Virus record (IMG/VR): IMGVR_UViG_3300046616_000110 | Location: 1-55,414 of that record | DNA length: 55,414 nucleotides | Origin: a virus | Reading direction: 5' to 3' (one strand) | Shown here: in pieces, positions 23,567 to 31,636 of the stretch | Position numbering within the stretch: the stretch's first letter is position 1 | Layout of the letters: each line of letters begins with the position of its first letter | The notes under the pieces: generated by a model | The model's input: only the letters and a program-made list of their open reading frames with translations | The model's database searches: none | Told to the model about the DNA's origin: nothing | Made by a program: the position numbers and the translations under genes

Positions 23567-24456
23567 GCCTTTTCTCCCGTGTCGGTGGTGGCACGATCAG
23601 CCTGGATGATCGTTTGCAAGTAGTTGGCGAGGTCGAGCGCCTCTTCCAATGCGTGCTGTAGCAACTCGACGCGCGACAAGCCGGCGCCCGCCAGCGTCAC
23701 GCCGTACTTGGCGATGCCGACGCGCGAGCGGTCCAGCAGCAACTGCCGGTTTGCCTCAACAACAGGATCTTCAGCCGCGCCAGCATGGGCGCCCCGAGCA
23801 ACTCCCACGCAAGTGCAGAGGCGGTATGTCGTCCGCGTGCGTTGGCTTACCTCGTCGTCAATCTGCTCAACTCCCACGACAGGGCTCCCCGCGTACATTT
23901 CGAATGCCTTGTCGTGGTAAAGGCGCGTCGATTCGGCGTCTAATGGAATATCGTATTTGGCGCGCAGAGCATTGAGTCGTGCGCTCGATGCCTCAAGCTG
24001 GTTGAGAATCTTGTTTTGCGCCTCGACCACGCTTTGCGTGACACGCGGCGGCAGGCCAGCATATAGCAGGGCGCCCTCGCCTATTTCGTTCCAGGGCTTC
24101 AAGGCGCGCACGTGCCAGCCGTGCACAGGATCATTGGCAACTACCTCCCCGACTGCCTGCGCGTCACACTGGCGGTCTGCGGCGATGACGGCGCGCATAA
24201 GGCGAAGGATGCACTTCGGGGCTTCATCGCCATAATCTTGCGCCTGCGCGATCGCCAAAAGCTGCTCGTCGCTCAAATCCCTCGCGGCCGTTCCCGGCCG
24301 GTCAGCACGTCGCGCTGCTTGCCAGACTTCCCATGCACTCTGAAGGGCATAGACCTTGTAGTTTCCATCGGCGTTCCGCCACGCGAAGTTGTTCTGAGGA
24401 CCGAAGTGCTTCTCGAAGAGCTCGCGCTCTACCTCGATATTCGATTGATCGATCAT
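23563..24456 (-). CDS. Phage protein with C-terminal MazG-like helical domain
   Basis: The 297-residue protein has an N-terminal part common in phage accessory proteins (LFEKHFGPQNNFAWRNADG and YALQSAWEVWQAARRAD). A middle region is variable, with CTCVG. The C-terminal segment DRSRVGIAKYGVTLAGAG and HALEEALDLANYLQ resembles the all-alpha MazG / nucleotide pyrophosphohydrolase fold with its acidic helix. NTP pyrophosphatase activity is plausible but not shown. It overlaps both neighbours. Confidence 0.65.
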   Translation of the reverse strand: MIDQSNIEVERELFEKHFGPQNNFAWRNADGNYKVYALQSAWEVWQAARRADRPGTAARDLSDEQLLAIAQAQDYGDEAPKCILRLMRAVIAADRQCDAQAVGEVVANDPVHGWHVRALKPWNEIGEGALLYAGLPPRVTQSVVEAQNKILNQLEASSARLNALRAKYDIPLDAESTRLYHDKAFEMYAGSPVVGVEQIDDEVSQRTRTTYRLCTCVGVARGAHAGAAEDPVVEANRQLLLDRSRVGIAKYGVTLAGAGLSRVELLQHALEEALDLANYLQTIIQADRATTDTGEKA

Positions 24457-24752
24457 AGTGAACTCCCATTACGATGCATGTCTTTACGGAGGATCGCACG
24501 CACCTCGTCATCAGTTAGCCTTCGATGCGCAGTGAAGATCGAAATCAGCGGCGCGAGCCAGAATAGCAACGGCAGGACGAGAATCAGAACGACCTTCAAC
24601 AGCGCGCCGAGGAACTCCACCAAAGTCTCCCCAAAGAGACCGCATGCAGGGAATAGCGCTCGCCATAGAGTCAGCATCGACAGAGTCGTCTGCTTCACAC
24701 CGTCCGTACCATTGACATAAATGTCCCAACGTTCTTTAACTTGAAAGTTCAC
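24453..24752 (-). CDS. Small inner-membrane protein
   Basis: The 99-residue protein has one long hydrophobic segment at about 45-72 (FLGALLKVVLILVLPLLFWL) after a polar start, and a charged cytoplasmic tail (RRLTDDEVRAILRKDMH). Its function is unknown. It is coupled by 4-base overlaps on both sides. Confidence 0.65.
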   Translation of the reverse strand: MNFQVKERWDIYVNGTDGVKQTTLSMLTLWRALFPACGLFGETLVEFLGALLKVVLILVLPLLFWLAPLISIFTAHRRLTDDEVRAILRKDMHRNGSSL

Positions 24753-25045
24753 GCTGCCTCCACTTCAACAACATCAATCAACCCACCCGGCAACAGCGCC
24801 GCCGCGCCGAGGCTCCAGTCCCAGCCAACCCTGACTATTCGTTTGTCTGCTATCGCCTCGGCAAGGTGCTTTGATGGCAATTCGTCCGGCTCAAGCTCCA
24901 TCACGATGTGCAGCTCGGATGACGTCGCGGTGCCGCGTGTGCGGATAAATGCGATGGCGCGATCGACTGCGCCTAATCCCGGCGTGATGTCGCGCTCTAC
25001 CTTGATGCGAAGTTTTTCGCGTGCGTCGCTATCTTTGAAGCTCAT
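24749..25045 (-). CDS. Phage protein of unknown function (winged-helix-like)
   Basis: The 98-residue protein has AIAFIRTRGTATSSELHIVM and LPSKHLAEAIADKRIVRVGW, which together look like a small winged helix. It might bind DNA. It sits after the RusA gene in the early operon. No named family is recognised. Confidence 0.6.
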   Translation of the reverse strand: MSFKDSDAREKLRIKVERDITPGLGAVDRAIAFIRTRGTATSSELHIVMELEPDELPSKHLAEAIADKRIVRVGWDWSLGAAALLPGGLIDVVEVEAA

Positions 25046-25060
25046 GTTCTCCCCCCCCTG

Positions 25061-25441
25061 TTATGCTGATTGGACTTCTGGCTTACCGCCTATCTCGATT
25101 CGTACGCTCCCCGGCTTGGGGCCGAATTCACGGACGACGATGACAGGATTGAACTGGACGTCATTGATTCCGAGGGCATCAGCAACGCCATCGATCGCGT
25201 TTTTGCAACTGGCCATGAGGTTGTCTCTGTCACGTAGGCGGCGGTCAGGCTGAACGAACACGATCTTCAGCGAGACCTCATGCCCCATTGGGAACGTGAC
25301 CCCACGGCTAGCCTGACGCGTGAGCAGCGTTGCGGCTTCGCGCGCAGACTTGCGCAGGGCGACAGTTGCAGCCCAGTGCCTGCCCTTGCAGCGGTTCGGA
25401 TTGAGCCGGCTATTCGGAAATGGGAGGTGGACGACGATCAT
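25061..25441 (-). CDS. rusA: RusA-type Holliday junction resolvase
   Basis: The 126-residue protein has the RusA hallmark RLRDRDNLMASCKNAIDGVA followed by DALGINDVQ. The Asp residues in DRDN and near ID/ND form the metal site, and the Lys in CKNAIDG is conserved. It opens with the usual PFPNSRLNPN and HWAAT. It cuts branched DNA before packaging and partners with the RecT/YqaJ pathway. It overlaps the SLOG gene by 4 bases. Confidence 0.95.
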   Translation of the reverse strand: MIVVHLPFPNSRLNPNRCKGRHWAATVALRKSAREAATLLTRQASRGVTFPMGHEVSLKIVFVQPDRRLRDRDNLMASCKNAIDGVADALGINDVQFNPVIVVREFGPKPGSVRIEIGGKPEVQSA

Positions 25442-25809
25442 TCAGCACCTTCGTAGCTGTGTTGAGCGAACGGCTCCCAGACCTTTATGCCGGCCTTGCG
25501 CGCCTGAGACACCATGTCTGCGGTACCCTTCCCGCCAGGGAAAGCGATCACGCCGTCGGGCTCGTACTCGCGTAGCATTTCGGTGTTGCGAATGGGGCCG
25601 GCTGCTGGCCCGTAGCGCTTCCAGTCGGCCAGCACGGTCACGTGGATTACGCCGTTAGCACCCGCCCATTCCCTCGCCAGGCGATCGGCACCTGCCGCGC
25701 CACCCTCGATCAGCAATTCGATCGGGCGCTTAGCGTGCGCTGCAGTCAGGGCGTGACGGACGGCCGATACGTTGTTGAAATCGCGGCCACCACAGACGAT
25801 GATTTTCAT
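25438..25809 (-). CDS. SLOG / DUF2493 (YspA-like) protein
   Basis: The 123-residue protein matches cpYpsA-related SLOG proteins. MKIIVCGGRDFNN starts the Rossmann fold, EGGAAGADRLAREWA gives the GGAxGAD nucleotide loop, and VIAFPGGKGTADMVSQA is the classic PGGxGT motif. SLOG domains bind nucleotides and some act in nucleotide signalling. In phages the role is unknown. Confidence 0.93.
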   Translation of the reverse strand: MKIIVCGGRDFNNVSAVRHALTAAHAKRPIELLIEGGAAGADRLAREWAGANGVIHVTVLADWKRYGPAAGPIRNTEMLREYEPDGVIAFPGGKGTADMVSQARKAGIKVWEPFAQHSYEGAE

Positions 25810-25817
25810 GCGCGACC

Positions 25818-26075
25818 TCAGCCCTGAATCCTGTGCTGGCGAATACCGGTAATCCCGTTCGGGAGCTCCTCCGGTTCGCTCGCCTTGATGAATCCGCTGT
25901 CTTTGCCGCCCGTCGCGCGGATGAAGTCAACTTCGGCCTTCGCCGTGTTCACCATGACCTGCGACAGGTCGCCGATAACCTTGGCCTTGTCGGTGTCCAC
26001 CGTTCCGGCCTTGACGCCCTGGATGGTGTCAAACAGCAGTTCACGCAGATCTTGGATCGTTCGATTCCGTGCCAT
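25818..26075 (-). CDS. Small phage protein, unknown
   Basis: The 85-residue protein begins MARNRTIQDLRELLFDTIQG and has a helical TDKAKVIGDLSQVMVNTAKA core. Proteins of this look are common in the replication modules of Burkholderiales and Pseudomonas phages. Its start lies 35 bases inside the HNH-like gene. Confidence 0.7.
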   Translation of the reverse strand: MARNRTIQDLRELLFDTIQGVKAGTVDTDKAKVIGDLSQVMVNTAKAEVDFIRATGGKDSGFIKASEPEELPNGITGIRQHRIQG

Positions 26076-26730
26076 TTTGTTTGCTCCTCTTGTTGATTTG
26101 TCGGGTCAGTACCGCGCGCAACTGGATTATTTCGTTCAATTCAGGCGGCAGGTTATGCCGGGCGTTACGTCTCATGTTGTCGGCGCGAGTGATGCACTCG
26201 ACTTTGTCGATGGTGATTTCTTCGAGCGCGTTGGTACGCATGCCGGGCTTGAATACGACGATGTGCTTGGACGGCACCGGGCCATTCACCCTGACCCAAA
26301 CCACCTCGTGAACAGCGCGCCATCGTTGAGCTCGCCGCCCTGGTGCGTCGCTAACCTTGAGGAGTAGGACGCCATCCTTGTCGATCTTCATACTTCCGAT
26401 TGGAAGCGTGGTTTGGGGCTTGCTGCCGGGCTTAAATTGAGTGGCACGGCACGATTCATCGACACCAGTGACGCCCTTCTTCCCCTTATTCCACGGCACC
26501 AAGCCCTTTTGAAAGCGGTGCTCGCGCGCCGGGTGATCGAATTGGGTCATGCGACGTGCTGATTCACTCGCCATAAGCTCGGTACTCTTCTTTAACCCGA
26601 GGGCGCGTGCTTTCTGATAGGTCGAACTCAAGGAATGCCCGACCATGAAAGCGACGTTCTCAGTGTTGAAATTCGGGTAGAACGTTCGCAGCAGGTCGAG
26701 TTGTTCGGTGGTCCAGTAAGCGCGCTTCAT
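26041..26730 (-). CDS. HNH-type endonuclease-like protein with N-terminal HTH
   Basis: The 229-residue protein starts at 26730 (MKRAYWTTEQLDLLRTFYPN), where it overlaps the upstream stop by 4 bases. A SANT/HTH-like N terminus with GHSLSSTYQKARALGLKK leads to an HNH_3-type core (AVHEVVWVRVNGPVPSKHIV, then VFKPGMRT and ITRADNMRRNARHNLPPE). The last of these is the usual RNSxHNLPPE signature. The first His is clear. It is fixed within the operon and may be a domesticated nuclease. Confidence 0.8.
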   Translation of the reverse strand: MKRAYWTTEQLDLLRTFYPNFNTENVAFMVGHSLSSTYQKARALGLKKSTELMASESARRMTQFDHPAREHRFQKGLVPWNKGKKGVTGVDESCRATQFKPGSKPQTTLPIGSMKIDKDGVLLLKVSDAPGRRAQRWRAVHEVVWVRVNGPVPSKHIVVFKPGMRTNALEEITIDKVECITRADNMRRNARHNLPPELNEIIQLRAVLTRQINKRSKQNGTESNDPRSA

Positions 26731-26939
26731 GCTCCCTCCCCTGCCCGATGCACGCACCCCAAGCACTCCCGATCGCTGGCGTGCGTCTTGGTGTAATCGC
26801 ACCTCGATAGATCGAACGCACACTTGATATCGACGTAGACCGGCTTGCGCGTGTTCCGCCATACCTTCCAGCCAGCTTGGGCCTTGTAGGTGCGGCCTTT
26901 GATCGGGCGCGGCTTGTTGTGACAGGTGTATAGGCTCAT
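26727..26939 (-). CDS. Small Cys-containing protein
   Basis: The 70-residue protein starts at 26939 (MSLYTCHNKPRPIKGRTYKA). A start further upstream has no support. It has spaced cysteines (CAFDLSRC and CLGCVH) that may bind zinc. It is coupled to the HNH-like gene. Function unknown. Confidence 0.65.
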   Translation of the reverse strand: MSLYTCHNKPRPIKGRTYKAQAGWKVWRNTRKPVYVDIKCAFDLSRCDYTKTHASDRECLGCVHRAGEGA

Positions 26940-26949
26940 GGTCAGGTTC

Positions 26950-27612
26950 CTACAATCCAAGCGCCGAGAACACGTTCTGTGGCTTTTTGCGGGTACGGCG
27001 GCGTGCGGCAGACAGCTGGCGCAGCTTCAAAGCGCGCTCGTGCCTTTCCTTGTCCGCCTTCAGTTCTTGGAACCGGTCTGCTTGCGTAATCCGTGGTTTC
27101 ACGACGTCGAGCTTGCTACCGGCGGCGTAGACTGGCGCCAGCCCACCTGGTCCTTCGGGGCGCCGCCATTCCTTGATGTAGATTCGCCGCGGCGTTTCTC
27201 TCATCAAGATGGCTAGGTACTTGTGCACATAGGCTGCGGAGCAATGACAAGATTCCACCAGGTCAGCTACCGACTGCGGTCGGGCTAAGGCGTCGACCAA
27301 CACCGCGCAATTGATGTCGGTCATGCCCTGTTTCGGCTTCGTTATCGTGTGCAGCGGCTCGAATGGCACATCTGGCATATCACCTAACGCAAACTGACGA
27401 AACGGCTTGCCGCCCGTGCGCTTCCAGCCTGATACGTGAACCTGGCGCGGCGCGTCTAACAGTCGGCACAGGTTCCAGTAAACCGTAATACGAGGCAGGC
27501 TTAGCTTCTCGGCTAACTCGAGATTCGTCAGCGGTCCGGCCTTCAGTAGCTCGAGGATGCGCGACATCGTGCGCGCTGGGCGCGGGTCGATTGCGCCGTT
27601 CTTGGTGCTCAT
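26950..27612 (-). CDS. Two-winged-helix DNA-binding protein
   Basis: The 220-residue protein starts at 27612 (MSTKNGAIDPRPARTMSRIL), overlapping the upstream stop. It has two helix-turn-helix stretches: PLTNLELAEKLSLPRITVYW (about 27-46) and QSVADLVESCHCSAAYVHKY (about 112-131). The C terminus is very basic (RRRTRKKPQ). It may regulate early genes or help replication. It is not a named family that I can assign. Confidence 0.72.
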   Translation of the reverse strand: MSTKNGAIDPRPARTMSRILELLKAGPLTNLELAEKLSLPRITVYWNLCRLLDAPRQVHVSGWKRTGGKPFRQFALGDMPDVPFEPLHTITKPKQGMTDINCAVLVDALARPQSVADLVESCHCSAAYVHKYLAILMRETPRRIYIKEWRRPEGPGGLAPVYAAGSKLDVVKPRITQADRFQELKADKERHERALKLRQLSAARRRTRKKPQNVFSALGL

Positions 27613-27911
27613 GGCTTCACTCCCAGCATGACCTTGGCACGGCCCATCAGCGGCTGACCGCCATCGCGCGGCGGCATCGTCCACATGGTGTGGTACTCAT
27701 GCACCGTGCGCCAGTGCGGGAACACATCGCGAGGCAGATTGCGCCAGCTAATACCGTGCTGCTCGCGGTATAGGATCGCGCTGAACACGTCGTAGAGGTC
27801 GTGGATGCGTGGCCGCGTCTGCTTGCGGTTGGCTTCCAGCACAGCGCGGACGGGTTCGAATTGCTCGCGGGTGATCGCCTTGATTACTTCTGCGTGCTTA
27901 TGTGGTTCCAT
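27609..27911 (-). CDS. DUF4096 / IS402-like transposase N-domain protein (domesticated?)
   Basis: The 100-residue protein starts at 27911, where GGGAGGAG precedes the ATG. RPRIHDLYDVFSAILYREQH, then GISWRNLPRDVFPHWRTVHE is the N-terminal DNA-binding domain of IS5/IS402 transposases (DUF4096). No catalytic DDE part follows, and no inverted repeats are evident. Overlap with the next gene shows it is part of the operon. It may be a co-opted DNA-binding factor. Confidence 0.75.
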   Translation of the reverse strand: MEPHKHAEVIKAITREQFEPVRAVLEANRKQTRPRIHDLYDVFSAILYREQHGISWRNLPRDVFPHWRTVHEYHTMWTMPPRDGGQPLMGRAKVMLGVKP

Positions 27912-27945
27912 CGCTCCTCCCATGTTTTCGTTGTTCATGCCCTGC

Positions 27946-29295
27946 TCACAAAAACTTCGACAACCCGTTGCCCGGCTTGCGCCGATCCTCCGGCTGTCGC
28001 TGCACCCACCTGGCGCAGTTCTCGAACCGCGTGTATTCGCCCTGGTAGGTCAGCGCGACAGTGCCCGGTTCGCCCTGGCGCACCTTCGGCAGACCGAGCT
28101 CACAGATGCCCTTGTCGGGCGAATCAGGGTTGTAGACTTCGTCGCGGTACGGGAACACGAGTGCATCGGCGTCCTGTTCGATGGCTCCCGAGTCCCGCAG
28201 ATCCGATGGCAGCGGGCGCTTGTTCGGCCGCTCCTCGACCTTTCGGTTAAGCTGCGACAACAGGAGGACGCCTATCTCGAGTTCCTTGGCGAGCGCCTTC
28301 AGACCTCGCGTGATCGTCTCGATCTGCGCGTTTCGGTTGTCACCCTCGCCTTCCATCAGCTGCAGGTAGTCGATCGCGAGCAGGTCGAGGCCACGGCGGC
28401 GCTTGACGCCCTTAGCTTTCATGCGGACGTCCAGCAGGCGCAATCCGCCCTGGTCGTCGATGTACAGGTTCAGCTCTGCCAGCTTGGTCGCGGCGTAGGT
28501 CAGGCGCTCCCAGTCTTGGTCCGTCATGCCTTCCGGCTGCAACACGTGCGGCAGCGGGATCTTGCCGATGTTGGCGATGTTCCGGTCGTGCAGCTGGGCG
28601 CGCGGCATTTCCATCGACAGGAACAGCACCGAGTAGTCGCGGGCGATGTTCAGGGCGATGTTCATCGCCAGCGCGGTCTTGCCCATAGCAGGGCGGCCGG
28701 CGATCACGATCAGCTCGCCGCGGCGGATACCGCCGTTCAGGCGCTTGTCGAGGTCGACGTAGCCGGTCGGGATGGCGCGCGGACCACCCTCGAGACGACT
28801 CTGGATCTCGCCCACGTGGTTCGCCAGATCCTCGGAGACGCGCACCGGTTCCTGGCTCATGCGAGCCTCGGCCAGCTTCTCGAGACGCGAAGTCGCTGAG
28901 TCAAGTAGGCCGGATGCCTCCCGCGGCCCATATGCCTCCTCGCTCACATCCTTGCCGAAGCTGATCAGGCCGCGCTTGATAGCCTTGTCGCGCACGATGG
29001 CGGCATAGCGGGCAATATTCGCCGACGACGGCGTACTTTGTGCCATCTGGTTCAGGTATGCACCCGGCTCGCTGATCTTGCCGTCGAGAGCAACCATCAG
29101 CGAGATCACATCGCAGGATCGGCCCGTGCTCAGGTGCTTGATCATCTCTGCGAAGATGACCTGGTGGTCGCCCAGGTAGAAGTGCTCCGGGCGCAAGTCG
29201 CCCATGCGGTCGATGGCGTCGTTGTCGCGCAAGAGTGCGCCGATGACGCTCTGCTCCGCTTCGACGCTGTGCGGCGGGGGTTTGATGTCGGTCAT
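27946..29295 (-). CDS. dnaB: Replicative DNA helicase DnaB
   Basis: The 449-residue protein starts at 29295 (MTDIKPPPHSVEAEQSVIGA), overlapping the methyltransferase stop by 4 bases. The N-terminal DnaB domain is followed by the RecA-like core: Walker A GRPAMGKTALAMN at about 210, FLSMEM, Walker B LLAIDYLQLM at about 315, and LSQLNRKVEERPNKRP. It unwinds the phage fork and pairs with the DUF1376 protein, which likely plays the lambda O role. Confidence 0.95.
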   Translation of the reverse strand: MTDIKPPPHSVEAEQSVIGALLRDNDAIDRMGDLRPEHFYLGDHQVIFAEMIKHLSTGRSCDVISLMVALDGKISEPGAYLNQMAQSTPSSANIARYAAIVRDKAIKRGLISFGKDVSEEAYGPREASGLLDSATSRLEKLAEARMSQEPVRVSEDLANHVGEIQSRLEGGPRAIPTGYVDLDKRLNGGIRRGELIVIAGRPAMGKTALAMNIALNIARDYSVLFLSMEMPRAQLHDRNIANIGKIPLPHVLQPEGMTDQDWERLTYAATKLAELNLYIDDQGGLRLLDVRMKAKGVKRRRGLDLLAIDYLQLMEGEGDNRNAQIETITRGLKALAKELEIGVLLLSQLNRKVEERPNKRPLPSDLRDSGAIEQDADALVFPYRDEVYNPDSPDKGICELGLPKVRQGEPGTVALTYQGEYTRFENCARWVQRQPEDRRKPGNGLSKFL

Positions 29296-29999
29296 GCCAG
29301 TTCTCCAAATATCCCTAACTGCTCTTGCTTGATTTGCTCTGGAGTGAAGAGCTGCCCTTGTGAGACTTCTTGCTCGAGGCGAGTGCATGCGACGTCAAAC
29401 CAGCGGCGCTCGATGTCGATTCCGATATAGCGGTACCCGCCGCGCAGCGCAGCGATTCCGAGCGAGGCGCTGCCCATGTAGGGGTCGAGAATGACGGCAC
29501 CTGCCGGAAGCTTGCACTGCTCAATGACCCAGGCCAGCATCGCGACAGGCTTTTGTGCTGGGTGCAGGCGTATCGCGCCGCGCGAAACGTTCTCTTCGCC
29601 GCTGCGCACCATGCCGCGCCACTTCTGCGAGAACAGGCGGGCCGGGCCCTTCAGGTTCGTCCAAGCTAATTCGCAGTCGGCGCAGCTGTCGGACGTGCCG
29701 CCATCACGCTTATCCCAGATCAGCCAGCAGGAGGCATCAGGCAGCCGGCTGCCAAAGTGGTTGCCGCCGAAGAGCACGACCTTGCCAAAGCCGAGCCACG
29801 GCGTCGGATCGAAGTCATGGTCATCGCCGACGATGTTGAAGCCGTAGTTCGTGCCCTCATTCCAGCGGTTACGGCCGGTACCGCTGATCTTGCCCAAGTT
29901 GATGCCGTAGGGCGGATCGGCGATCACCGCGTCAACGTTGCCCAAGCTCGGAAGAATCTGGTGACAGTCGCCGTGGTATAGCGTGGCGTTGCCGATCAT
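29292..29999 (-). CDS. Site-specific DNA methyltransferase (DPPY, beta-type order)
   Basis: The 235-residue protein starts at 29999 (MIGNATLYHGDCHQILPSLG). DPPYGINLGK is the catalytic motif IV. A later DPYMGSASLGIAALRGGYRY with IGIDIE is the AdoMet-binding motif I, so the order is beta-like. Target recognition lies between. Asn6-adenine or N4-cytosine methylation is expected. No cognate restriction enzyme lies beside it, so protection from host restriction or control of replication is likely. Confidence 0.9.
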   Translation of the reverse strand: MIGNATLYHGDCHQILPSLGNVDAVIADPPYGINLGKISGTGRNRWNEGTNYGFNIVGDDHDFDPTPWLGFGKVVLFGGNHFGSRLPDASCWLIWDKRDGGTSDSCADCELAWTNLKGPARLFSQKWRGMVRSGEENVSRGAIRLHPAQKPVAMLAWVIEQCKLPAGAVILDPYMGSASLGIAALRGGYRYIGIDIERRWFDVACTRLEQEVSQGQLFTPEQIKQEQLGIFGELA

Positions 30000-30013
30000 C
30001 GCGACTTGATGAT

Positions 30014-30832
30014 TCACGCTGCCTCCGCTACGGTTTGGGCCTGCTTGCCCTGGGTGGTCAGGAAGTACTCGCCGTCGGCATTGACTGCCCACAGCTTCAG
30101 GTAGTTGTTCTCGACGTAGTTCCGGAACGTCTTGCGCCAGTCCTTTTGCAAGTTCGCCTCCTTCACTCCGCCGGCGCCGAATCGTCGGCAGAACTCGACC
30201 CAGGCCAGGGCGACAAAGTGCTCGGGCAACTTGGCGTTGCGGGTGTAGATCCACAGCGGCTCGTAGTCCCGCATGGGGCGTATGTCGTTGGCCTTGCAGT
30301 CAGCAAGGAAGGTCTTCAGGGTGATGCCTCGGGTCTTGGGTTTGCTTTCAGGCTTGGTAACCACGGTGAGCCCCCCAGCGGGGGGTTTGGGGGGTTCTTC
30401 TTCTGGTAATGGTTCTTGGTTATTGGTTGGGATCTGAACGCTTTCTGATTTCTGATCTGATCTCATATCTGATTTCATATCTGATTTCAGATCGGGTTTA
30501 GATCCTTCTCCGTCATGTTTCGCATTCCACCGGGCCTTGTTGGCGGACTTCGCCCGTTCTGCCTTCGCCTTGTAGGCTTCGATTTCACGCTCGCAGCGCG
30601 CACTCTTGTAACCAGCGTCTGATTTCACAAAGAACTCAGACAGCACATCGGTCACTTCCTGCATATAGTCGCGCATGCCGATCAGACGAGCCACCTTTGC
30701 GGGATCGGCTGGCAGCGGCGCTTCGGATGTGTAGTACAGGTCGAGCATCCGGCGATAGGCCAGGTCTTCCATCAAGCTCAGGTGACGGGTATGGGCGGCA
30801 TAGTCGCCTAGGTGGAAAGGATAGAAATTCAT
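30014..30832 (-). CDS. DUF1376 replication initiator-like protein
   Basis: The 272-residue protein has the DUF1376 (YdaU) N-terminal domain: NFYPFHLGDYAAHTRHLSLM, then EDLAYRRMLDLYY and PADPAKVARLIGM. A low-complexity linker at about 110-155 includes a repeated SDMK/SDMR unit coded by 12-base DNA repeats. The C-terminal helical part (FVALAWVEFCRRFGAGGVKE) ends the chain. In lambdoid phages such proteins replace gpO, and the helicase follows. The ATG overlaps the upstream stop. Confidence 0.85.
   Translation of the reverse strand: MNFYPFHLGDYAAHTRHLSLMEDLAYRRMLDLYYTSEAPLPADPAKVARLIGMRDYMQEVTDVLSEFFVKSDAGYKSARCEREIEAYKAKAERAKSANKARWNAKHDGEGSKPDLKSDMKSDMRSDQKSESVQIPTNNQEPLPEEEPPKPPAGGLTVVTKPESKPKTRGITLKTFLADCKANDIRPMRDYEPLWIYTRNAKLPEHFVALAWVEFCRRFGAGGVKEANLQKDWRKTFRNYVENNYLKLWAVNADGEYFLTTQGKQAQTVAEAA
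30444..30490. other. Candidate origin iterons inside the initiator gene
   Basis: Two exact copies of CATATCTGATTT (30464-30475 and 30476-30487) are flanked by partial copies (TCTGATTTCTGATCTGATCT and CAGATC). The repeats lie in the linker-coding part of the DUF1376 gene next to an A+T-richer stretch. Lambda has its ori iterons at the same relative place in gene O. Confidence 0.5.
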
Positions 30833-31068
30833 CGCTCACCCTCGTCCATCTCCGAAGGGAGATCCTCGACGATCATGTCGGCCTGGCGCACGAGATTCTC
30901 GCGGCGGTCGACGACCTGCAGCTCGTTCAGGCGGTCACATTCGCGCTTGGCGAGGGCTTCGTTAGAAGCCAGCCCTGCTAGCGTGAAAACATGCTCGGCG
31001 CCTGGCGTCGGATAGCCGACCAGGTAATGACCGCTCTCGGTCGGACCTTTGACTTCGTAGTTCAGCAT
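30829..31068 (-). CDS. Small phage protein, unknown
   Basis: The 79-residue protein starts at 31068 (MLNYEVKGPTESGHYLVGYP). GGAG lies 7-8 bases upstream and the start overlaps the Ref stop. A start at 31080 is possible. The end is an acidic helix. Its role is unknown. Confidence 0.62.
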   Translation of the reverse strand: MLNYEVKGPTESGHYLVGYPTPGAEHVFTLAGLASNEALAKRECDRLNELQVVDRRENLVRQADMIVEDLPSEMDEGER

Positions 31069-31520
31069 GAGGGGCTCCATCCGATCATTGCCATGCACTC
31101 GGCCAGCAGCTCCATCTGCGTGCCGTACATTTCCTCGAATTTCGCTTTATGGGGATGAACGCCAATGCGGCCTGCAGGGTCGGTGTCGTCGTGCTGGTGA
31201 TGGCTCGAGCAGAGCGGCAAAACGTACATGTGCGCGTTGACAGCCGTGCGGCCGGCGATGTGATGCAGGGAGATCCAGGGATTAACGTGACCATCCTTCA
31301 GGCATGCGATGCAGCCCAGGCCAGCGACAGCATCCATGAAGCGGCGCTCGAGTGCAGTAGGAGTGCGACCCTTCATGCCGCGAGACTTGAGGCTGGAGAC
31401 TTTCTTGGTGACCTGCTCCTTGGCGCGACGCAGAAAGCCGCTACGCTTCAAGGGAGTCTTTTGCTGCAACGGCTTCGTGCGCTTCATCGGCGCCGAACGA
31501 GCGATCCTCAGCGTGGTCAT
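31062..31520 (-). CDS. Ref-type RecA-dependent nuclease
   Basis: The 152-residue protein matches the phage P1 Ref family: a basic, unstructured start, then GRTPTALERRFMDAVAGLGC, CIACLKDG, NPWISLHHIAGRT (HH of the beta-beta-alpha metal motif), MYVLPLCSSHHQHD (His pair) and GRIGVHPHKAKFEEMYGTQM. Ref cuts DNA at RecA filaments and raises recombination. Together with imuA and the two LexA boxes it is part of the SOS theme here. The start at 31520 overlaps a tiny upstream frame; MKRTKPL at 31487 is an alternative. Confidence 0.88.
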   Translation of the reverse strand: MTTLRIARSAPMKRTKPLQQKTPLKRSGFLRRAKEQVTKKVSSLKSRGMKGRTPTALERRFMDAVAGLGCIACLKDGHVNPWISLHHIAGRTAVNAHMYVLPLCSSHHQHDDTDPAGRIGVHPHKAKFEEMYGTQMELLAECMAMIGWSPSC

Positions 31521-31579
31521 GGCATACCCCGCGCCAGGCTAGAACGACGTCCGGTAAAGCTCTGCTCAAAACGTTGCAT
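31517..31579 (-). CDS. Possible 20-residue peptide coupled to Ref
   Basis: A short frame beginning MQRFEQSFTGRRSS has GGGAG before its ATG and overlaps the Ref start as ATGA. It may only serve translational coupling. Confidence 0.3.
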   Translation of the reverse strand: MQRFEQSFTGRRSSLARGMP

Positions 31580-31601
31580 GACGACTCCCGCTGGTGAAAA
31601 G

Positions 31602-31628
31602 AATGGCGCGGTGTTTAAGCCGCGCCGT
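31602..31628 (-). terminator. Weak terminator-like hairpin
   Basis: On the minus strand GGCGCGG and CCGCGCC pair around an 8-base loop and are followed by ATTCTTTTC. It lies just after the gene at 31637. The T run is imperfect, so partial termination is likely. Confidence 0.45.
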
Positions 31629-31636
31629 GGTGCTGA

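Noticed and set aside
27609-27911. A complete insertion sequence
   Set aside because: Only the N-terminal domain is present, with no DDE part, inverted repeats or target duplication.
30440-30495. CRISPR array or microsatellite
   Set aside because: Repeat units of 12 bases without spacers, inside a coding frame; better explained as iterons or a linker repeat.
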